64,000 nt of DNA from Parvularculaceae bacterium (lineage in GTDB: Bacteria; Pseudomonadota; Alphaproteobacteria; Caulobacterales; Parvularculaceae). Made by a program: the position numbers and the translations under genes. Location: assembly GCA_028284065.1 (NCBI GenBank), contig JANQSJ010000005.1, forward strand, positions 1-64,000, written 5' to 3'. The stretch's first letter is position 1; each line of letters starts with the position of its first letter. Shown piece after piece: positions 17,488 to 27,211 of the stretch. A model generated the notes under the pieces. That model saw only the letters and a program-made list of their open reading frames with translations, was not told the DNA's origin and did not search any database.

Positions 17488-19485
17488 CTGCGCCCGCGCC
17501 TTGCGGCCTTCGCGCTCTGCGCGCTGTTCGGCGCGGCGGCCTGCGCGCCCGGCGCGAGGCCTTCGGTCTCAAACGGACACGTTAGCGGCGGCAATACGCT
17601 CGCCGGCGGCGCGGGGGCGCCGTCGGCCGGCCAACCGCTGCCGCTAACCACCGGCGAATACCTGTCGGCGCGCATCGCCGCGCGGGAGAACGCCGTCGCG
17701 CTCGCGGCGGAGGCGTTCCGAAATGTCGCGACCGAGCATGACGGCAACCGTCAGCTCGTGCGCCATGCGTTCTTCTACAGCCTCGCCGCCGGCGACATGG
17801 ACGTCGCGATTGAGCGCGCGGCGGATCTCATCGCCATTAGCGGCGCGGAAGCCGGCGAGGACGGCGTCGTCTCGGTCGACGGCTCGCCGGAAAACGCCGA
17901 CGGCCTCGCGCGGCTCCTCCTCGCCGCCGATGCGATCAAGCGCGCGGATTACGTCGACGCGCAAGGCCGGCTCGCGTTTGCCTCCGACGAGCCCTTTGTC
18001 GCCGCGATGGCGCATCTCTTGAAGGCGTGGACCGCGCTCGGGATCGGCGGACCTTCCGCCGGGCTCGCGGCGCTTCAGACGAATACGGATGATCTCTTCA
18101 CTGGCTTTCACCCGGCCCATGTGGCGTTCATCGCGGAAATGGCCGGCAGACGCAGCCTCGCGGCGGATGCGTACAGAAATTCCGTTTTCGGACTTGGCGG
18201 GCCGGTGGGACGCGCGGCCTACGGGGCGTTCCTTGAGCGCCAGGGCGATCCTGAGGCCGCGTCGGCCTATTACACGCTGATTTCACGCCAGCCAGGGCCG
18301 GATCGGCGGATGGCGCGCGCAGGCCTAAGGCGCATCGCGCGCGGCGAGGCGAGCGACGCCTATTCGGATATCGCGCCGAGCGAAGGCGCCGCCATCGCAT
18401 TTTATTCGTTTGCGGCGTTTCTGCTGGAGCAATTCGCCGAGCAGCGAGAGCAGGCGGACGCCGCCGGCTTCGATGTCGGCCAACCGCGCTACAATTTGCC
18501 TTTGAGCCTCGCGCAGATTTCGCTCTATCTCGACCCCGATCTTGCTGAAGCGCGCCGCCTCGCCGGCGTCGTCTTCAATATTTATGAAGACGCGCCCGCC
18601 GCCGTGGCTGCGCTTGAGGGCATTCCCCCGACATCCCACCATTACGTGCAGGCGCAGATCGAGATCGCCGGCGCGCTCGCCCGGCAGGGCCGCGAAAATG
18701 AGGCGATGGCTCTGCTCGACAGGGTCGTGCGGCGCACGCCGGAATCCACCGAGGCCCGCTTCGCGCTCGCCAATCTCGCCGCGAGCGAGGAAGATCATGG
18801 CGAGGCGATCCGCCAGCTGACGAAAATCATCGATGGCCTTGGCGAGACGCCTCAGTCCGACGCCTGGCGATATTACGTCGCGCGCGGCGATGCGCTCCTG
18901 AAGGCGGATCGCTGGGAGGAGGCGGAAGCCGATCTCAAGATTGCGGTCGACCTTGCGCCGGAGGAGCCCACGGCGCTCAACTATCTTGGCTATATCTGGG
19001 CCGAGCGCGGCGTGAACCTGGAGGAAGCGTTCGCGCTGATTGAGAAAGCGGTCGCAGGCGACGAGAATTCAGGCGCGATCATCGACAGCCTCGGCTGGGC
19101 CTATTACCAGACAGGCGCGTTTGATGAGGCGGTCGATCATCTTGAAGTGGCCGCGGCCCTAGAGCCCGCCGATCCAACGATTACGGAGCATCTTGGCGAC
19201 GTCTACTGGCGCCTCGGCCGCGAGATTGAAGCGCGCTATCAGTGGGAGCGCGCGTTGGAGCTTAAGCCGACGCAAAAGCAGGACGCGACGATCCGCGACA
19301 AGCTGGCGAACGGCATGGGGCCGGCGCCGGCGGCGGTCGCGGCGAGGCCGCCGTCGGGCGGCGCCCTGCGGCCAACTTTCGTGTCGACGCCAGTGCGCGA
19401 GCCGGGCGACGGGCCTGCGCCTGACGGCGCCGAGGAAAACGCTGAGGCCGATGAAGAAAAGAGGCGCCCGGCGGCGGAGCAATAG
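17488..19485 (+). CDS. TPR-repeat lipoprotein, probable CTG start
   Basis: An envelope protein of about 665 residues. It begins LRPRLAAFALCALFGAAACAPG, a good lipoprotein signal with lipobox AAAC. Repeated helical pairs of TPR type follow; the clearest are near the C-terminus (EEPTALNYLGYIWAERGVNL, GAIIDSLGWAYYQTGAFDEA and DPTITEHLGDVYWRLGREIE). The tail is disordered and acidic. The reading frame has no ATG, GTG or TTG near the signal peptide. CTG at 17488 is 7 nt beyond AGGGG and gives the expected mature form. The nearest ATG, 17368, would lie inside the ETF-QO gene and put 40 basic residues before the signal. The order ETF-QO, TPR lipoprotein, ispE suggests one transcript. Confidence 0.85.
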   Translation: MRPRLAAFALCALFGAAACAPGARPSVSNGHVSGGNTLAGGAGAPSAGQPLPLTTGEYLSARIAARENAVALAAEAFRNVATEHDGNRQLVRHAFFYSLAAGDMDVAIERAADLIAISGAEAGEDGVVSVDGSPENADGLARLLLAADAIKRADYVDAQGRLAFASDEPFVAAMAHLLKAWTALGIGGPSAGLAALQTNTDDLFTGFHPAHVAFIAEMAGRRSLAADAYRNSVFGLGGPVGRAAYGAFLERQGDPEAASAYYTLISRQPGPDRRMARAGLRRIARGEASDAYSDIAPSEGAAIAFYSFAAFLLEQFAEQREQADAAGFDVGQPRYNLPLSLAQISLYLDPDLAEARRLAGVVFNIYEDAPAAVAALEGIPPTSHHYVQAQIEIAGALARQGRENEAMALLDRVVRRTPESTEARFALANLAASEEDHGEAIRQLTKIIDGLGETPQSDAWRYYVARGDALLKADRWEEAEADLKIAVDLAPEEPTALNYLGYIWAERGVNLEEAFALIEKAVAGDENSGAIIDSLGWAYYQTGAFDEAVDHLEVAAALEPADPTITEHLGDVYWRLGREIEARYQWERALELKPTQKQDATIRDKLANGMGPAPAAVAARPPSGGALRPTFVSTPVREPGDGPAPDGAEENAEADEEKRRPAAEQ

Positions 19486-19572
19486 CCCGCAAGAACCCTG
19501 GTCTGCGCTGCGCGCCGGCGCCCTTCAGGGCGCGGGGCGGCCTAAAGGCCTTCGGGACATGGAGCCGGACAC

Positions 19573-20460
19573 ATGGAGATCGTCGAGACCGCGCCGGCGA
19601 AGGTGAATTTCTATCTTCATGTGGGGCCGGTCCGGCGCGATGGTCTGCACGAGTTGGCGAGCCTCTTCGTCTTCGCCGATTTTGGCGATGCGGTTAGCGC
19701 GCAGCCTGCGGATGATCTGTCTCTCGACATTGTGGGCCCGTTCGCGGGAGCGCTTCGCGCCGAAAAAAATGATGACAATCTTGTAATGCTGGCCGCGCGC
19801 GCCCTCGCCGAGGCGGCGGGCGCCGGCCCTGGCGCGCCGCATGGCGCTCGTCTGACGCTCACGAAACGATTGCCGGTGGCGGCGGGAATCGGCGGCGGCT
19901 CGGCGGACGCGGCGGCTGCGCTGAAGGCGCTTGCGCGGTTGTGGCGGCTTAATATCTCTCGCGGCGCGCTTGCGGACATTGCGTTCAGGCTGGGCGCGGA
20001 CGTGCCGGCTTGCCTCGACGCGGCTCCAGTCTACGTCACGGGCGCGGGTGAGGCGATTTCGCGCGGCCCGACGCTGCCGCCGCTCTGGCTTTGCCTCGTC
20101 AACCCGCGCGTTCCGACCCCCACAGGGGCCGTATTCCGGGCTTTCGACGCCGCCGCGCCACGGCCGCCGGCGCCTGCTCTTGCGCGTCCCGCCGCGGCCA
20201 GCGTGACGGCCTTTCGCGCGATGATGGCCGCCAGCCGCAACGACCTTGAGCCCCACGCCATCGCCCGACAGGCGATCGTTTCGGATGTCGTTGAGTTTCT
20301 GCGCGCCCGCCCAGGCGCGCTCGCCGCGCGGATGTCCGGCAGCGGCGCCACCTGTTTCGGAGCCTTCGCCAGCGAAGAAGCGGCGCATCGGTCGGCGCGC
20401 TGCGCGCGCGCGAACGGCTGGTGGGCCGCCGCCGCGCCGCTCCTCGTCGGCGGGCGTTGA
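19573..20460 (+). CDS. ispE: 4-diphosphocytidyl-2-C-methyl-D-erythritol kinase
   Basis: A 295-residue GHMP kinase of the MEP isoprenoid pathway. It phosphorylates CDP-methylerythritol at the 2-hydroxyl. It opens with TAPAKVNFYLHV, and the ATP-binding glycine loop PVAAGIGGGSADAAAAL is at about 98-114. The C-terminal motif is RMSGSGATCFGAF. GGAG lies 8 nt before the ATG. It follows the TPR lipoprotein by 87 nt. The product pathway feeds the polyprenyl synthase encoded at 21.8-22.9 kb. Confidence 0.95.
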   Translation: MEIVETAPAKVNFYLHVGPVRRDGLHELASLFVFADFGDAVSAQPADDLSLDIVGPFAGALRAEKNDDNLVMLAARALAEAAGAGPGAPHGARLTLTKRLPVAAGIGGGSADAAAALKALARLWRLNISRGALADIAFRLGADVPACLDAAPVYVTGAGEAISRGPTLPPLWLCLVNPRVPTPTGAVFRAFDAAAPRPPAPALARPAAASVTAFRAMMAASRNDLEPHAIARQAIVSDVVEFLRARPGALAARMSGSGATCFGAFASEEAAHRSARCARANGWWAAAAPLLVGGR

Positions 20461-20541
20461 CGTTTTCTGGGGTCGCCCGTGGAGGGTTGCGTCGCAGCGG
20501 CCGGCGGCGCATTTTTTCCCCAGCGGGAGAGATGGCGCTGA

Positions 20542-21789
20542 ATGCTGGGTTTTACGTTCGACAGGCCGGTCCTTGCGGCCGCATGCATCGCCGCCATTGT
20601 GGCGGCGACGGCGTTCGGCGCCAATTATCTGGCGCGGCGGCTCGCGGTCTCTGATTTCATGCTCGACGCGCCGAGCGCGCGGTCCAACCATACGCGCCCG
20701 ACGCCGCGCACCGGGGGCGTCGCGATCTTTTTCGCCTGGCTCGCCGCGTGTTGCGCCATGTCGCTGCTCATGCCCGGCCCGCGCGGACCCGACGCCGTCG
20801 CCGCCTTCGCCTCGGTGGCCATCCCGGCATTTCTGATCGGCATCGCCGACGACTGGCGGTCGCTTCCTGCGGGTCGCCGGCTCGCCTATCAGGCTGCGGC
20901 CGCGGCGATTTTTGTCCTGATGTTCGGCGCGCTGGCGCGCGCGCCCGTCCCGTTTGCGGGCGATGTCGCCCTCGGCTGGTTCGGTCCAATCCTGACGGTC
21001 TTCTGGATCGTCGCGTTCATGAACGCCTTCAACTTCATGGATGGCGCGAACGGCCTTGCTGGGCTCACGGGGCTTGCCGGCGCGTGCGCGCTGGCGATCG
21101 CGGCTGGCTTCGGCGGCGACGCGTCGACGTCGCTTATCGCGCTTGCGCTCGCTGCGGCGATACTCGGTTTTCTGCCCGTGAATTATCCGTCAGGGCGAAT
21201 TTTTCTCGGCGATGGCGGCTCCATGTCGGTCGGGTTTATCCTCGCGGCGCTCGGCGTTCTGGCGGCGCGGCCGGAGGGCGCGGCCGTAACCCCCTTGTTC
21301 GCGCCGATCGTCTTCCTGCCGCTTCTCTTCGACGTCGCGCTGACCCTCGCCGGCCGCATCCTGAGGCGGCGCAATGTGGCCGAATCCCATTCCGAACACG
21401 TTTATCAACTGCTCATTCGGCTCGGCGCGCCCCATGCGCGCGTCGCCTCGCTCTACTTTGCGCTTGTCGCGATGGCCGCGGTGAGCGCCTTCGCGGCCAC
21501 CAGTTTTTCCGCAGACGGACAATGGGCCGTGGTCGCCGCGGTCGCCTTCGCGCTCGCCCCCGCCCATATCGCGATCCGCCGCCGCGCCGACGAACGAGAG
21601 CTGCTCGTTCGTCCGGAGATCCGCCCCGCCTTCGAACGACGGCGAAGCAGGCTGCGCCGGCGCGCGCGCGCGTCGTCCAGTTCGGCGCCGCCTATGGCGC
21701 CCGCGCAGCCGCTGCCCCTGCGGGGGTCCGATCTCGGCGATCTTGATGAAAGGCCGCCGGAGGGCGGCGCGACCCAAGCGGCGGAGTAG
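20542..21789 (+). CDS. MraY/WecA-type polyprenyl-phosphate sugar-1-phosphate transferase
   Basis: A 415-residue multi-pass membrane enzyme that would transfer a sugar-1-phosphate to undecaprenyl phosphate on the cytoplasmic face. Diagnostic stretches in order are SNHTRPTPRTGGVAI, GIADDWRSLPAGRR (Asp pair), FMNAFNFMDGANGLAG and GRIFLGDGGSMSVGF, then the His motif RRRNVAESHSEHVYQLL. Ten or eleven hydrophobic helices are visible. The last 60 residues are a basic, Pro/Ala-rich tail outside the conserved fold. Context gives no polysaccharide cluster, so WecA-like initiation of O-antigen or capsule is the family expectation, not something shown here. Confidence 0.85.
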   Translation: MLGFTFDRPVLAAACIAAIVAATAFGANYLARRLAVSDFMLDAPSARSNHTRPTPRTGGVAIFFAWLAACCAMSLLMPGPRGPDAVAAFASVAIPAFLIGIADDWRSLPAGRRLAYQAAAAAIFVLMFGALARAPVPFAGDVALGWFGPILTVFWIVAFMNAFNFMDGANGLAGLTGLAGACALAIAAGFGGDASTSLIALALAAAILGFLPVNYPSGRIFLGDGGSMSVGFILAALGVLAARPEGAAVTPLFAPIVFLPLLFDVALTLAGRILRRRNVAESHSEHVYQLLIRLGAPHARVASLYFALVAMAAVSAFAATSFSADGQWAVVAAVAFALAPAHIAIRRRADERELLVRPEIRPAFERRRSRLRRRARASSSSAPPMAPAQPLPLRGSDLGDLDERPPEGGATQAAE

Positions 21790-21805
21790 GCTTCGGGGCG
21801 GCGCG

Positions 21806-22891
21806 TTACTGCGCCCGACGCACCGATTCGCGCGCAATCGCCTCGAGCGCGTCCCGTACGGGACTGGCAGGCGCGGCCCGCAGCGACGCAAGCGCCCTGT
21901 CCGCATAGGCCTGAGCTTCATCGAATGTTCTGTCGAGCGCGCCGCTTGACCGGACAAATCGCATGGCGATCTCGAAGTCCGCCGGCGTCTGCGACCCCGC
22001 CCCGATCGTCCGCTCCCAGAATGCGCGCGCCTCGCCGCTCGCCCCGTCAAGCGCAAACACGACCGGCGCCGTCATTTTGCCTTCCCTGAAGTCGTCGCCC
22101 ACATTCTTGCCGAGCGCGGCGAGGCGGCCCGAATAATCGAGCGCGTCGTCCACCAGCTGGAACGCGACGCCGAGATTGAGCCCAAAGCTGCGCAGCGCGT
22201 CGATCGCCGCGGCGTCGGGGCCGGCGATGGTCGCGCCCACATGGGCGGCGGCGGCGAAGAGCGCGGCCGTCTTCGCCTCGACGACGGCGAGGTACATGTC
22301 GAACGTCGTCTCGACATTGTTCTGCGTGCCGAGTTGCAGGACCTCACCTTCGGCGATGACGCCGGCGGCGCGCGACAATATCTTCAGGACGCTGAGATCG
22401 CCCGTGGCGACCATCAGTTCGAAGGAGCGCGAGAAGATAAAGTCGCCCACGAGGACGCTTTCCTTGTTGCCCCAGATGATGTTCGCGGTGGATGCGCCTC
22501 GGCGAAGTGCGCTTTCGTCGACGACATCGTCATGCAGAAGCGTCGCGCCGTGGATCAACTCCACCGCGGCGGCGAGCCGCACATGATTGACGCCCTGATA
22601 ATCGAACAGCTGCGCCGCGGCGAGCGTTAGCAGCGGCCGCAGGCGCTTGCCGCCCGCACTGATGAGGTGCCCGGCGACCTTTGGGATCATCTCCACGGGC
22701 GACTGCAGCGATTCCAGGATCTGCGCGTCCACCCGCGAAAGCCCGTCGCCGCACGCGCCCTTCAGGTCCGCCACGGCGGCCATAAATGCGTCCCCGTCGG
22801 CGCTTCGCGCCGGCGCGGCGGCGGCGTTTTCCGGTCGAAAGGCGAGGGCCAAGCGGCTTCCTCCTAAGGCGCCCCGTCGTCGATCCGACAA
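21806..22891 (-). CDS. Polyprenyl (octa/decaprenyl) diphosphate synthase
   Basis: A 361-residue trans-prenyltransferase, likely making the ubiquinone side chain. GGKRLRPLLTLAAAQL is followed by the first Asp-rich motif LLHDDVVDESALRRG and the second LVDDALDYSG. The first 36 residues (Ala/Arg-rich) are not part of the family core, so translation may begin at an internal ATG nearer MAAVADLKGA. Chain length cannot be decided by eye. It ends 16 nt from the convergent transferase gene. Confidence 0.9.
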   Translation of the reverse strand: MSDRRRGALGGSRLALAFRPENAAAAPARSADGDAFMAAVADLKGACGDGLSRVDAQILESLQSPVEMIPKVAGHLISAGGKRLRPLLTLAAAQLFDYQGVNHVRLAAAVELIHGATLLHDDVVDESALRRGASTANIIWGNKESVLVGDFIFSRSFELMVATGDLSVLKILSRAAGVIAEGEVLQLGTQNNVETTFDMYLAVVEAKTAALFAAAAHVGATIAGPDAAAIDALRSFGLNLGVAFQLVDDALDYSGRLAALGKNVGDDFREGKMTAPVVFALDGASGEARAFWERTIGAGSQTPADFEIAMRFVRSSGALDRTFDEAQAYADRALASLRAAPASPVRDALEAIARESVRRAQ

Positions 22892-23126
22892 GGCGACTTG
22901 TCCGTTTCAGGGCGCCGAAGCCCGGGTCTGGGCGCCAATGCCATGCCCCGCGCGTTGCCTGGTCCGCCCAAACGCCGGCGCGATTTGAGAAGACCGGCGC
23001 GGCGGCGTCGGCCGACGCGCAGCCGGCGGACATTCGCGCCGGCCCGCGCCGCGGTCAAGTCAACGGCTTTGCGACCAATTTGCTTAGGTCGTTGCGGCTT
23101 GGGGCGCGCGCCGGTAGGCAGTCGCA

Positions 23127-24035
23127 ATGCCCGAGATGACGCCCATCGCCGCACGCCTTAGAAAAGCGCTGCCGTTTCTGCCGGCGGCAAAGCCCGTGGT
23201 CACGGTGATCGATCTTTTCGGAGCGATCGCCCCGTCGGGGCGCGGGCGCGGCCTTTCCTACGCGCGCATCCGGCCGGTGATTGAAGACGCATTCAAGCCG
23301 TCGACGCTCAAGGCGGTGGCCCTGTCGATCAATTCGCCCGGCGGTTCGCCGGTGCAGTCGCGACTTATCCACGACGCTATCAGGCGCGCGGCGGACAAGA
23401 AGAAGGTGCCCGTCATCGCGTTCATTGAGGATGTGGGCGCTTCCGGCGGATATATTCTCGCCGCGGCCGGCGATGAAATCGTCGCCGATGAGTCCTCGAT
23501 TGTCGGCTCGATCGGCGTCATCGCAGCCAGCTTCGGCTTCGTGTCCGCCATAGAGAGGCTCGGCGTTGAGCGCCGCGTCAGGACGGCAGGGAGCAACAAA
23601 AGCCAGCTAGACCCGTTCATGCCCGAAGACCCGGAAGACGCGAAACGGCTTCAGGATATCCTCAACGACCTCCATGAGCAGTTCATTTCGTTAGTGAAAT
23701 CACGCCGTTCCGACAAGCTGAATGACGATTTCGACGACACTTTCACCGGCGCGTTCTGGCCTGCGCCGGCGGCGAAGGAGCGGGGGCTCATCGACGCTAC
23801 GGGTCAGCTCGACGATTATGTGAAGACACGCTTCGGCGAGAAGATTAGGATAAAGCGGGTAAGCCCCAGAACGTCGCCTCTATTGCGGGCGCTGGGCGGG
23901 GCGGATGGCGTCGGTTCGATGCGCCCGGCGGCGACGCCCGCCGTCGTCGGCGGCATGGCGGCGATCGACGCGGAAGCCGCGCTCGCCGCGTTAGAGGAGC
24001 GGGCGCAATGGGCCCGTTTCGGCGTGACGCTATAG
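23127..24035 (+). CDS. S49-family signal peptide peptidase (SppA/SohB type)
   Basis: A 302-residue serine protease-like protein. The core is ALSINSPGGSPVQSRLIHDA, the nucleophile motif EDVGASGGYILAAAGDEI with the serine in GASGG, and SIVGSIGVIAASFGF. A lysine that could serve as the general base lies in TAGSNKSQLDPFMP. No N-terminal membrane anchor is evident, so the enzyme may act in the cytoplasm or at the membrane face. Members of the family degrade cleaved signal peptides. A small membrane-protein gene follows 100 nt downstream. Confidence 0.85.
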   Translation: MPEMTPIAARLRKALPFLPAAKPVVTVIDLFGAIAPSGRGRGLSYARIRPVIEDAFKPSTLKAVALSINSPGGSPVQSRLIHDAIRRAADKKKVPVIAFIEDVGASGGYILAAAGDEIVADESSIVGSIGVIAASFGFVSAIERLGVERRVRTAGSNKSQLDPFMPEDPEDAKRLQDILNDLHEQFISLVKSRRSDKLNDDFDDTFTGAFWPAPAAKERGLIDATGQLDDYVKTRFGEKIRIKRVSPRTSPLLRALGGADGVGSMRPAATPAVVGGMAAIDAEAALAALEERAQWARFGVTL

Positions 24036-24136
24036 GCTGAGCCTGTCGCGCCCGCGTCGATAAAGGCGCGCATCAGGCGCAAACGAAGGCGCAGGCGAAT
24101 TGTCGCCGGAAGACGACGTCGGAAGGAGAGATCGGG

Positions 24137-24337
24137 ATGGGTGGAATGGCCGGCATCATCGCAGGCGTCGCGACCATCGGCGCAGGCGTCGCGCTTTACC
24201 GATTCATCGACCGCCGCGCTCAGGCCGTTCGCGACGCGGTTGAGACATTCAAACGCGACGCCGCGGGCGATCGCGGCGGCGCCGTTCTCGACTACCAGCG
24301 TGATCCCGCCGACGGAGTGTACCGGCCAAAGCCCTGA
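24137..24337 (+). CDS. Small single-pass membrane protein, unknown function
   Basis: A 66-residue product with a glycine/alanine-rich membrane helix (MGGMAGIIAGVATIGAGVAL). A basic then mixed-charge cytoplasmic segment follows, ending in VLDYQRDPADGVYRPKP. GGAAGGAGAG is found before the ATG, which supports translation. It is close behind the S49 peptidase gene on the same strand and may be co-expressed with it. I do not recognise the family. Confidence 0.65.
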   Translation: MGGMAGIIAGVATIGAGVALYRFIDRRAQAVRDAVETFKRDAAGDRGGAVLDYQRDPADGVYRPKP

Positions 24338-24535
24338 CGGCTCGGCGCGAGCGCATCTGCGCCCGTGGGCGCGGCGCGTTTTCCAAAGCTTATCGAACGC
24401 CTCAACGCCTTGCGGCGCGCAGGGTTCAGCCTGTTTTTCCGAATTCTTATCGAACGGTCATGCAACGCGCTTATGCTGCGACCTGTGCGTTGCGGCGCGT
24501 CCGCCGCGCACCCTTTGGGCATAGGTGGCGCGCAC

Positions 24536-25084
24536 ATGAACGATGCAAACACTGACGGCGGCATCATGGACGGCGCGAACGGCGTCGCCTTTCTGGATTT
24601 CGAGGCGTCGGGCCTCGGTCCGCGGTCTTGGCCGGTGGAGGTCGGCTGGGCGATTGTCGGCGGCGAGGTTGACGCGGCGCTCATCCGGCCGGCGCCGGAC
24701 TGGCGCGCCGACGCATGGGACCCCGCCGCGGAACGTCTGCACGGCCTGTCGCGCGAGACGCTCGTCCGCGACGGGAAGGCCCCGGAAGCTGCATGCGCGC
24801 AATTGGAGGCGGCGCTTGACGGGTGCGCGAAGATATTCGCCGACGCGCCGGCATGGGATGAGTTCTGGCTGCATCAGCTATACGCGGCCGTCGGGCGCAG
24901 GCCGCCCTTCCGGCTCGGCGACTTCGGCGCGCTAATGCGTCCGATTGCGGCCGGCCGCGAGGCTGAGATATTCGCCGCAGCGAACAGTGAGGCGCCGCGC
25001 GCGCATCGCGCCGGGGCGGACGCAGCGCACCTGCGGGCGATTTTTCTCGCCGCGCAGAAGCTCCGGGCTGGCGATAGAAGTTGA
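24536..25084 (+). CDS. DEDDh 3'-5' exonuclease, DnaQ/RNase T-like
   Basis: A 182-residue nuclease-like protein. The DxE motif FLDFEASGLG is near residue 19-28. A middle aspartate (DAPAWDEFW) follows, and the terminal His-x4-Asp reads HRAGAD. LHGLSRETL is the family 'hgi' segment. The ATG at 24536 has AGGTGG before it. Substrate (DNA or RNA) cannot be assigned from sequence. It starts an apparent pair with the alpha/beta hydrolase 15 nt downstream. Confidence 0.8.
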   Translation: MNDANTDGGIMDGANGVAFLDFEASGLGPRSWPVEVGWAIVGGEVDAALIRPAPDWRADAWDPAAERLHGLSRETLVRDGKAPEAACAQLEAALDGCAKIFADAPAWDEFWLHQLYAAVGRRPPFRLGDFGALMRPIAAGREAEIFAAANSEAPRAHRAGADAAHLRAIFLAAQKLRAGDRS

Positions 25085-25099
25085 TGCGAAAGGCCCCCG

Positions 25100-26068
25100 A
25101 TGGAGGATAACGCGCTGATACGCGAACCGCCGCGACAGTCGAACCCCGAGCAGGGCGCAGACGGCGCGCCGCCGGCGCGCGCGTTTGAGCGGGCGCCATT
25201 TGAGGCGCCGGACGGGCGAATCGCGGCTTTGCGCTTTCCGGCCGACGCCCCGTCTCGGCGGATGCTGTTTTGCCATGCGAACGGATTCTGCGCGTCGGCC
25301 TATCTGAAGGCGTTCAACGCCCTGCCGCCGGACATGGAGATACTGGCGCTCGATCTGCGCGGCCACGGCCGGACTGATCTTCCCGCCGACCCCGCCCGGC
25401 ATCGCTCCTGGGACGTTTACGCAAGCGACATCAATGCGGTCGTCGACCAAATAGGGGACTCCGGCCCCCGTTGGACGTTCGCCGGCCACAGCATGGGCGC
25501 GGTCGCCGCGCTGCTCGCCGCCGCGAAACGCACGGACGTCGCGGCCCTAAGGCTTATAGAACCGGTCATTATGCCGGACGCCTATCGGGCGATGGCCCAC
25601 ACGCCGTTCATGAAGTTCCTGTTCCGCCGCAGCGGGATCGTGAAGGGCGCGCTCGGCCGGCGGGCGCGCTGGCCGGATCGCGCCGCCGCCCTCACATCAT
25701 ATCGCGGCAAACCGCTCTTTCAGAGTTGGCCCGACGGGGTTCTTGAGGACTATCTGATGGATGGCCTTGAAGATGCGGACGGCGGCGCGTCCCTCTCTTG
25801 CGCCCCGGCATGGGAGGCGGCGAATTTCATGTCGCACGCCCATGAACCGTTGCGGGCGGCGCGCGATTTCATCGCCTCGGGCGGCGCAATATCCGCGCTT
25901 GCGGCCGGCGAGAAGTCGACGCTCTCGCCTGGGCCTCGGCGTCGGCTTCGACAATTTGGCGCGCATGTAACGGTGTTGCCGGGCGTCGGGCATCTCCTCG
26001 CGATGGAGCGCCCGGCGGCGGCCGCTGCGTTTCTTGCGGGCGAGCCGGTCGGGGAAGCTGAGGCGTGA
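25100..26068 (+). CDS. Alpha/beta-fold hydrolase
   Basis: A 322-residue cytoplasmic hydrolase. It shows the strand-turn LDLRGHGRTDLP, the nucleophile elbow FAGHSMGAVAALL (Ser in GHSMG), and the catalytic His in VLPGVGHLLAMERP. An acidic triad member is expected near the helix preceding the final strand but is not certain by eye. The first 30 residues are an unconserved, charged extension. The substrate is unknown; esterases, haloperoxidase-like enzymes and lipases share these motifs. Confidence 0.85.
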   Translation: MEDNALIREPPRQSNPEQGADGAPPARAFERAPFEAPDGRIAALRFPADAPSRRMLFCHANGFCASAYLKAFNALPPDMEILALDLRGHGRTDLPADPARHRSWDVYASDINAVVDQIGDSGPRWTFAGHSMGAVAALLAAAKRTDVAALRLIEPVIMPDAYRAMAHTPFMKFLFRRSGIVKGALGRRARWPDRAAALTSYRGKPLFQSWPDGVLEDYLMDGLEDADGGASLSCAPAWEAANFMSHAHEPLRAARDFIASGGAISALAAGEKSTLSPGPRRRLRQFGAHVTVLPGVGHLLAMERPAAAAAFLAGEPVGEAEA

Positions 26069-26295
26069 CGGGTCTTCGACGGGGCGGGGCTTGAAAGCGC
26101 ACGCCATATGTGGCTATCCCGCCACTTCTGGGGAGTGCGAAGACGCGCGTTGGGTCGATACCTAGGGCCGCTGCGCGGCGGTGTTCGGGTTGGCGCATTG
26201 GAATGCGCTGCGGATGAGACGGGCTCCCCGTTAAACGGACGTCCAAAGATAAAACGGCCCGGCAATCCCGGACACAATAGACAAGGAAGCGCGCC

Positions 26296-27096
26296 ATGAG
26301 CGACACGCCAGCCGCATCGCAGATCACCGGAAAGATGTTTTTGTTTGAGCGGCCCGTGCTGCTCAACCCGGCTGAACACGCCGACCTCGGCGTTGATCCC
26401 GGCGACCGTCCTTTTGACTTCGCCGCCAACACGAGGGCGCTGCCTCTGACGGCGTCGGAAATGCCTGCCGCATGCCACGACTACCCTATCGTATTCGCGT
26501 CGATGGATCAGCCTGTCCCATTGGCGGTCGTCGGCATCATCGATGAAATGAACCTGTTCGTCGGCGATGACGGCAAATGGGAACGGCGCACCTACATCCC
26601 CGGCTACGCGCGCCGCTACCCGTTTGGGGCCGCCTTTGATCCGGACAATGACCGGTTTGCGGTCGTTCTGGACGCCGGATATCCGGGCCTTCGCCCAGGC
26701 GGTGAAAAGCGGCTCTTCGAAAATGGCCAGACCACGAAATTCACTCAGGACGCGGTGGACTTCACGCGCAATTACGAAAACGACCGCAAGATGACCGATG
26801 CGCTCGGAGAGCTTCTCGAGAAGTTTGGCCTTCTGGCTGCGCAGTCGGGCCAGTATACGCCGAACGCCGGCGGCAACCCGGTCACCTTCGCCGAATATGT
26901 GGGCATCGACGAAAACAAGCTGAAAGGCCTGGACGACGAGAAGTTCATTGAATTGCGCAAAACCGGCGCGTTGCCGCTGATTTACGCTCAGCTCCTGTCC
27001 ATGGGAAATTGGCGCAATATCTTCAACCGCCGCGCCGAGCGCCACAATCTGACTGAAGAGACGGCTTTTCAGCCGCTCCCCGGCGCGCAAAGCTGA
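26296..27096 (+). CDS. SapC family protein
   Basis: A 266-residue protein of the SapC family, named from a Campylobacter S-layer locus and common in alphaproteobacteria. Conserved features are FLFERPVLLNPAEHADLGV, the FASMDQPVPLAVVG segment, YIPGYARRYPF and the C-terminal FIELRKTGALPLIYAQLLSM. No signal peptide or membrane helix is evident. No S-layer or rsa-type exporter gene is nearby, so a link to surface layers is only a family label. AAGGAAG precedes the ATG. Confidence 0.85.
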   Translation: MSDTPAASQITGKMFLFERPVLLNPAEHADLGVDPGDRPFDFAANTRALPLTASEMPAACHDYPIVFASMDQPVPLAVVGIIDEMNLFVGDDGKWERRTYIPGYARRYPFGAAFDPDNDRFAVVLDAGYPGLRPGGEKRLFENGQTTKFTQDAVDFTRNYENDRKMTDALGELLEKFGLLAAQSGQYTPNAGGNPVTFAEYVGIDENKLKGLDDEKFIELRKTGALPLIYAQLLSMGNWRNIFNRRAERHNLTEETAFQPLPGAQS

Positions 27097-27211
27097 CCGG
27101 ACCGCTTTCTCCGCCGCGCGCGCGTCACGCTCGCTCACATGTGCGGGATTTGGGCGGTTTGAGGCCGCCGAAGCCATTGGCCGCCGCCGGCGGCGGGCCT
27201 AATAACGCGTC

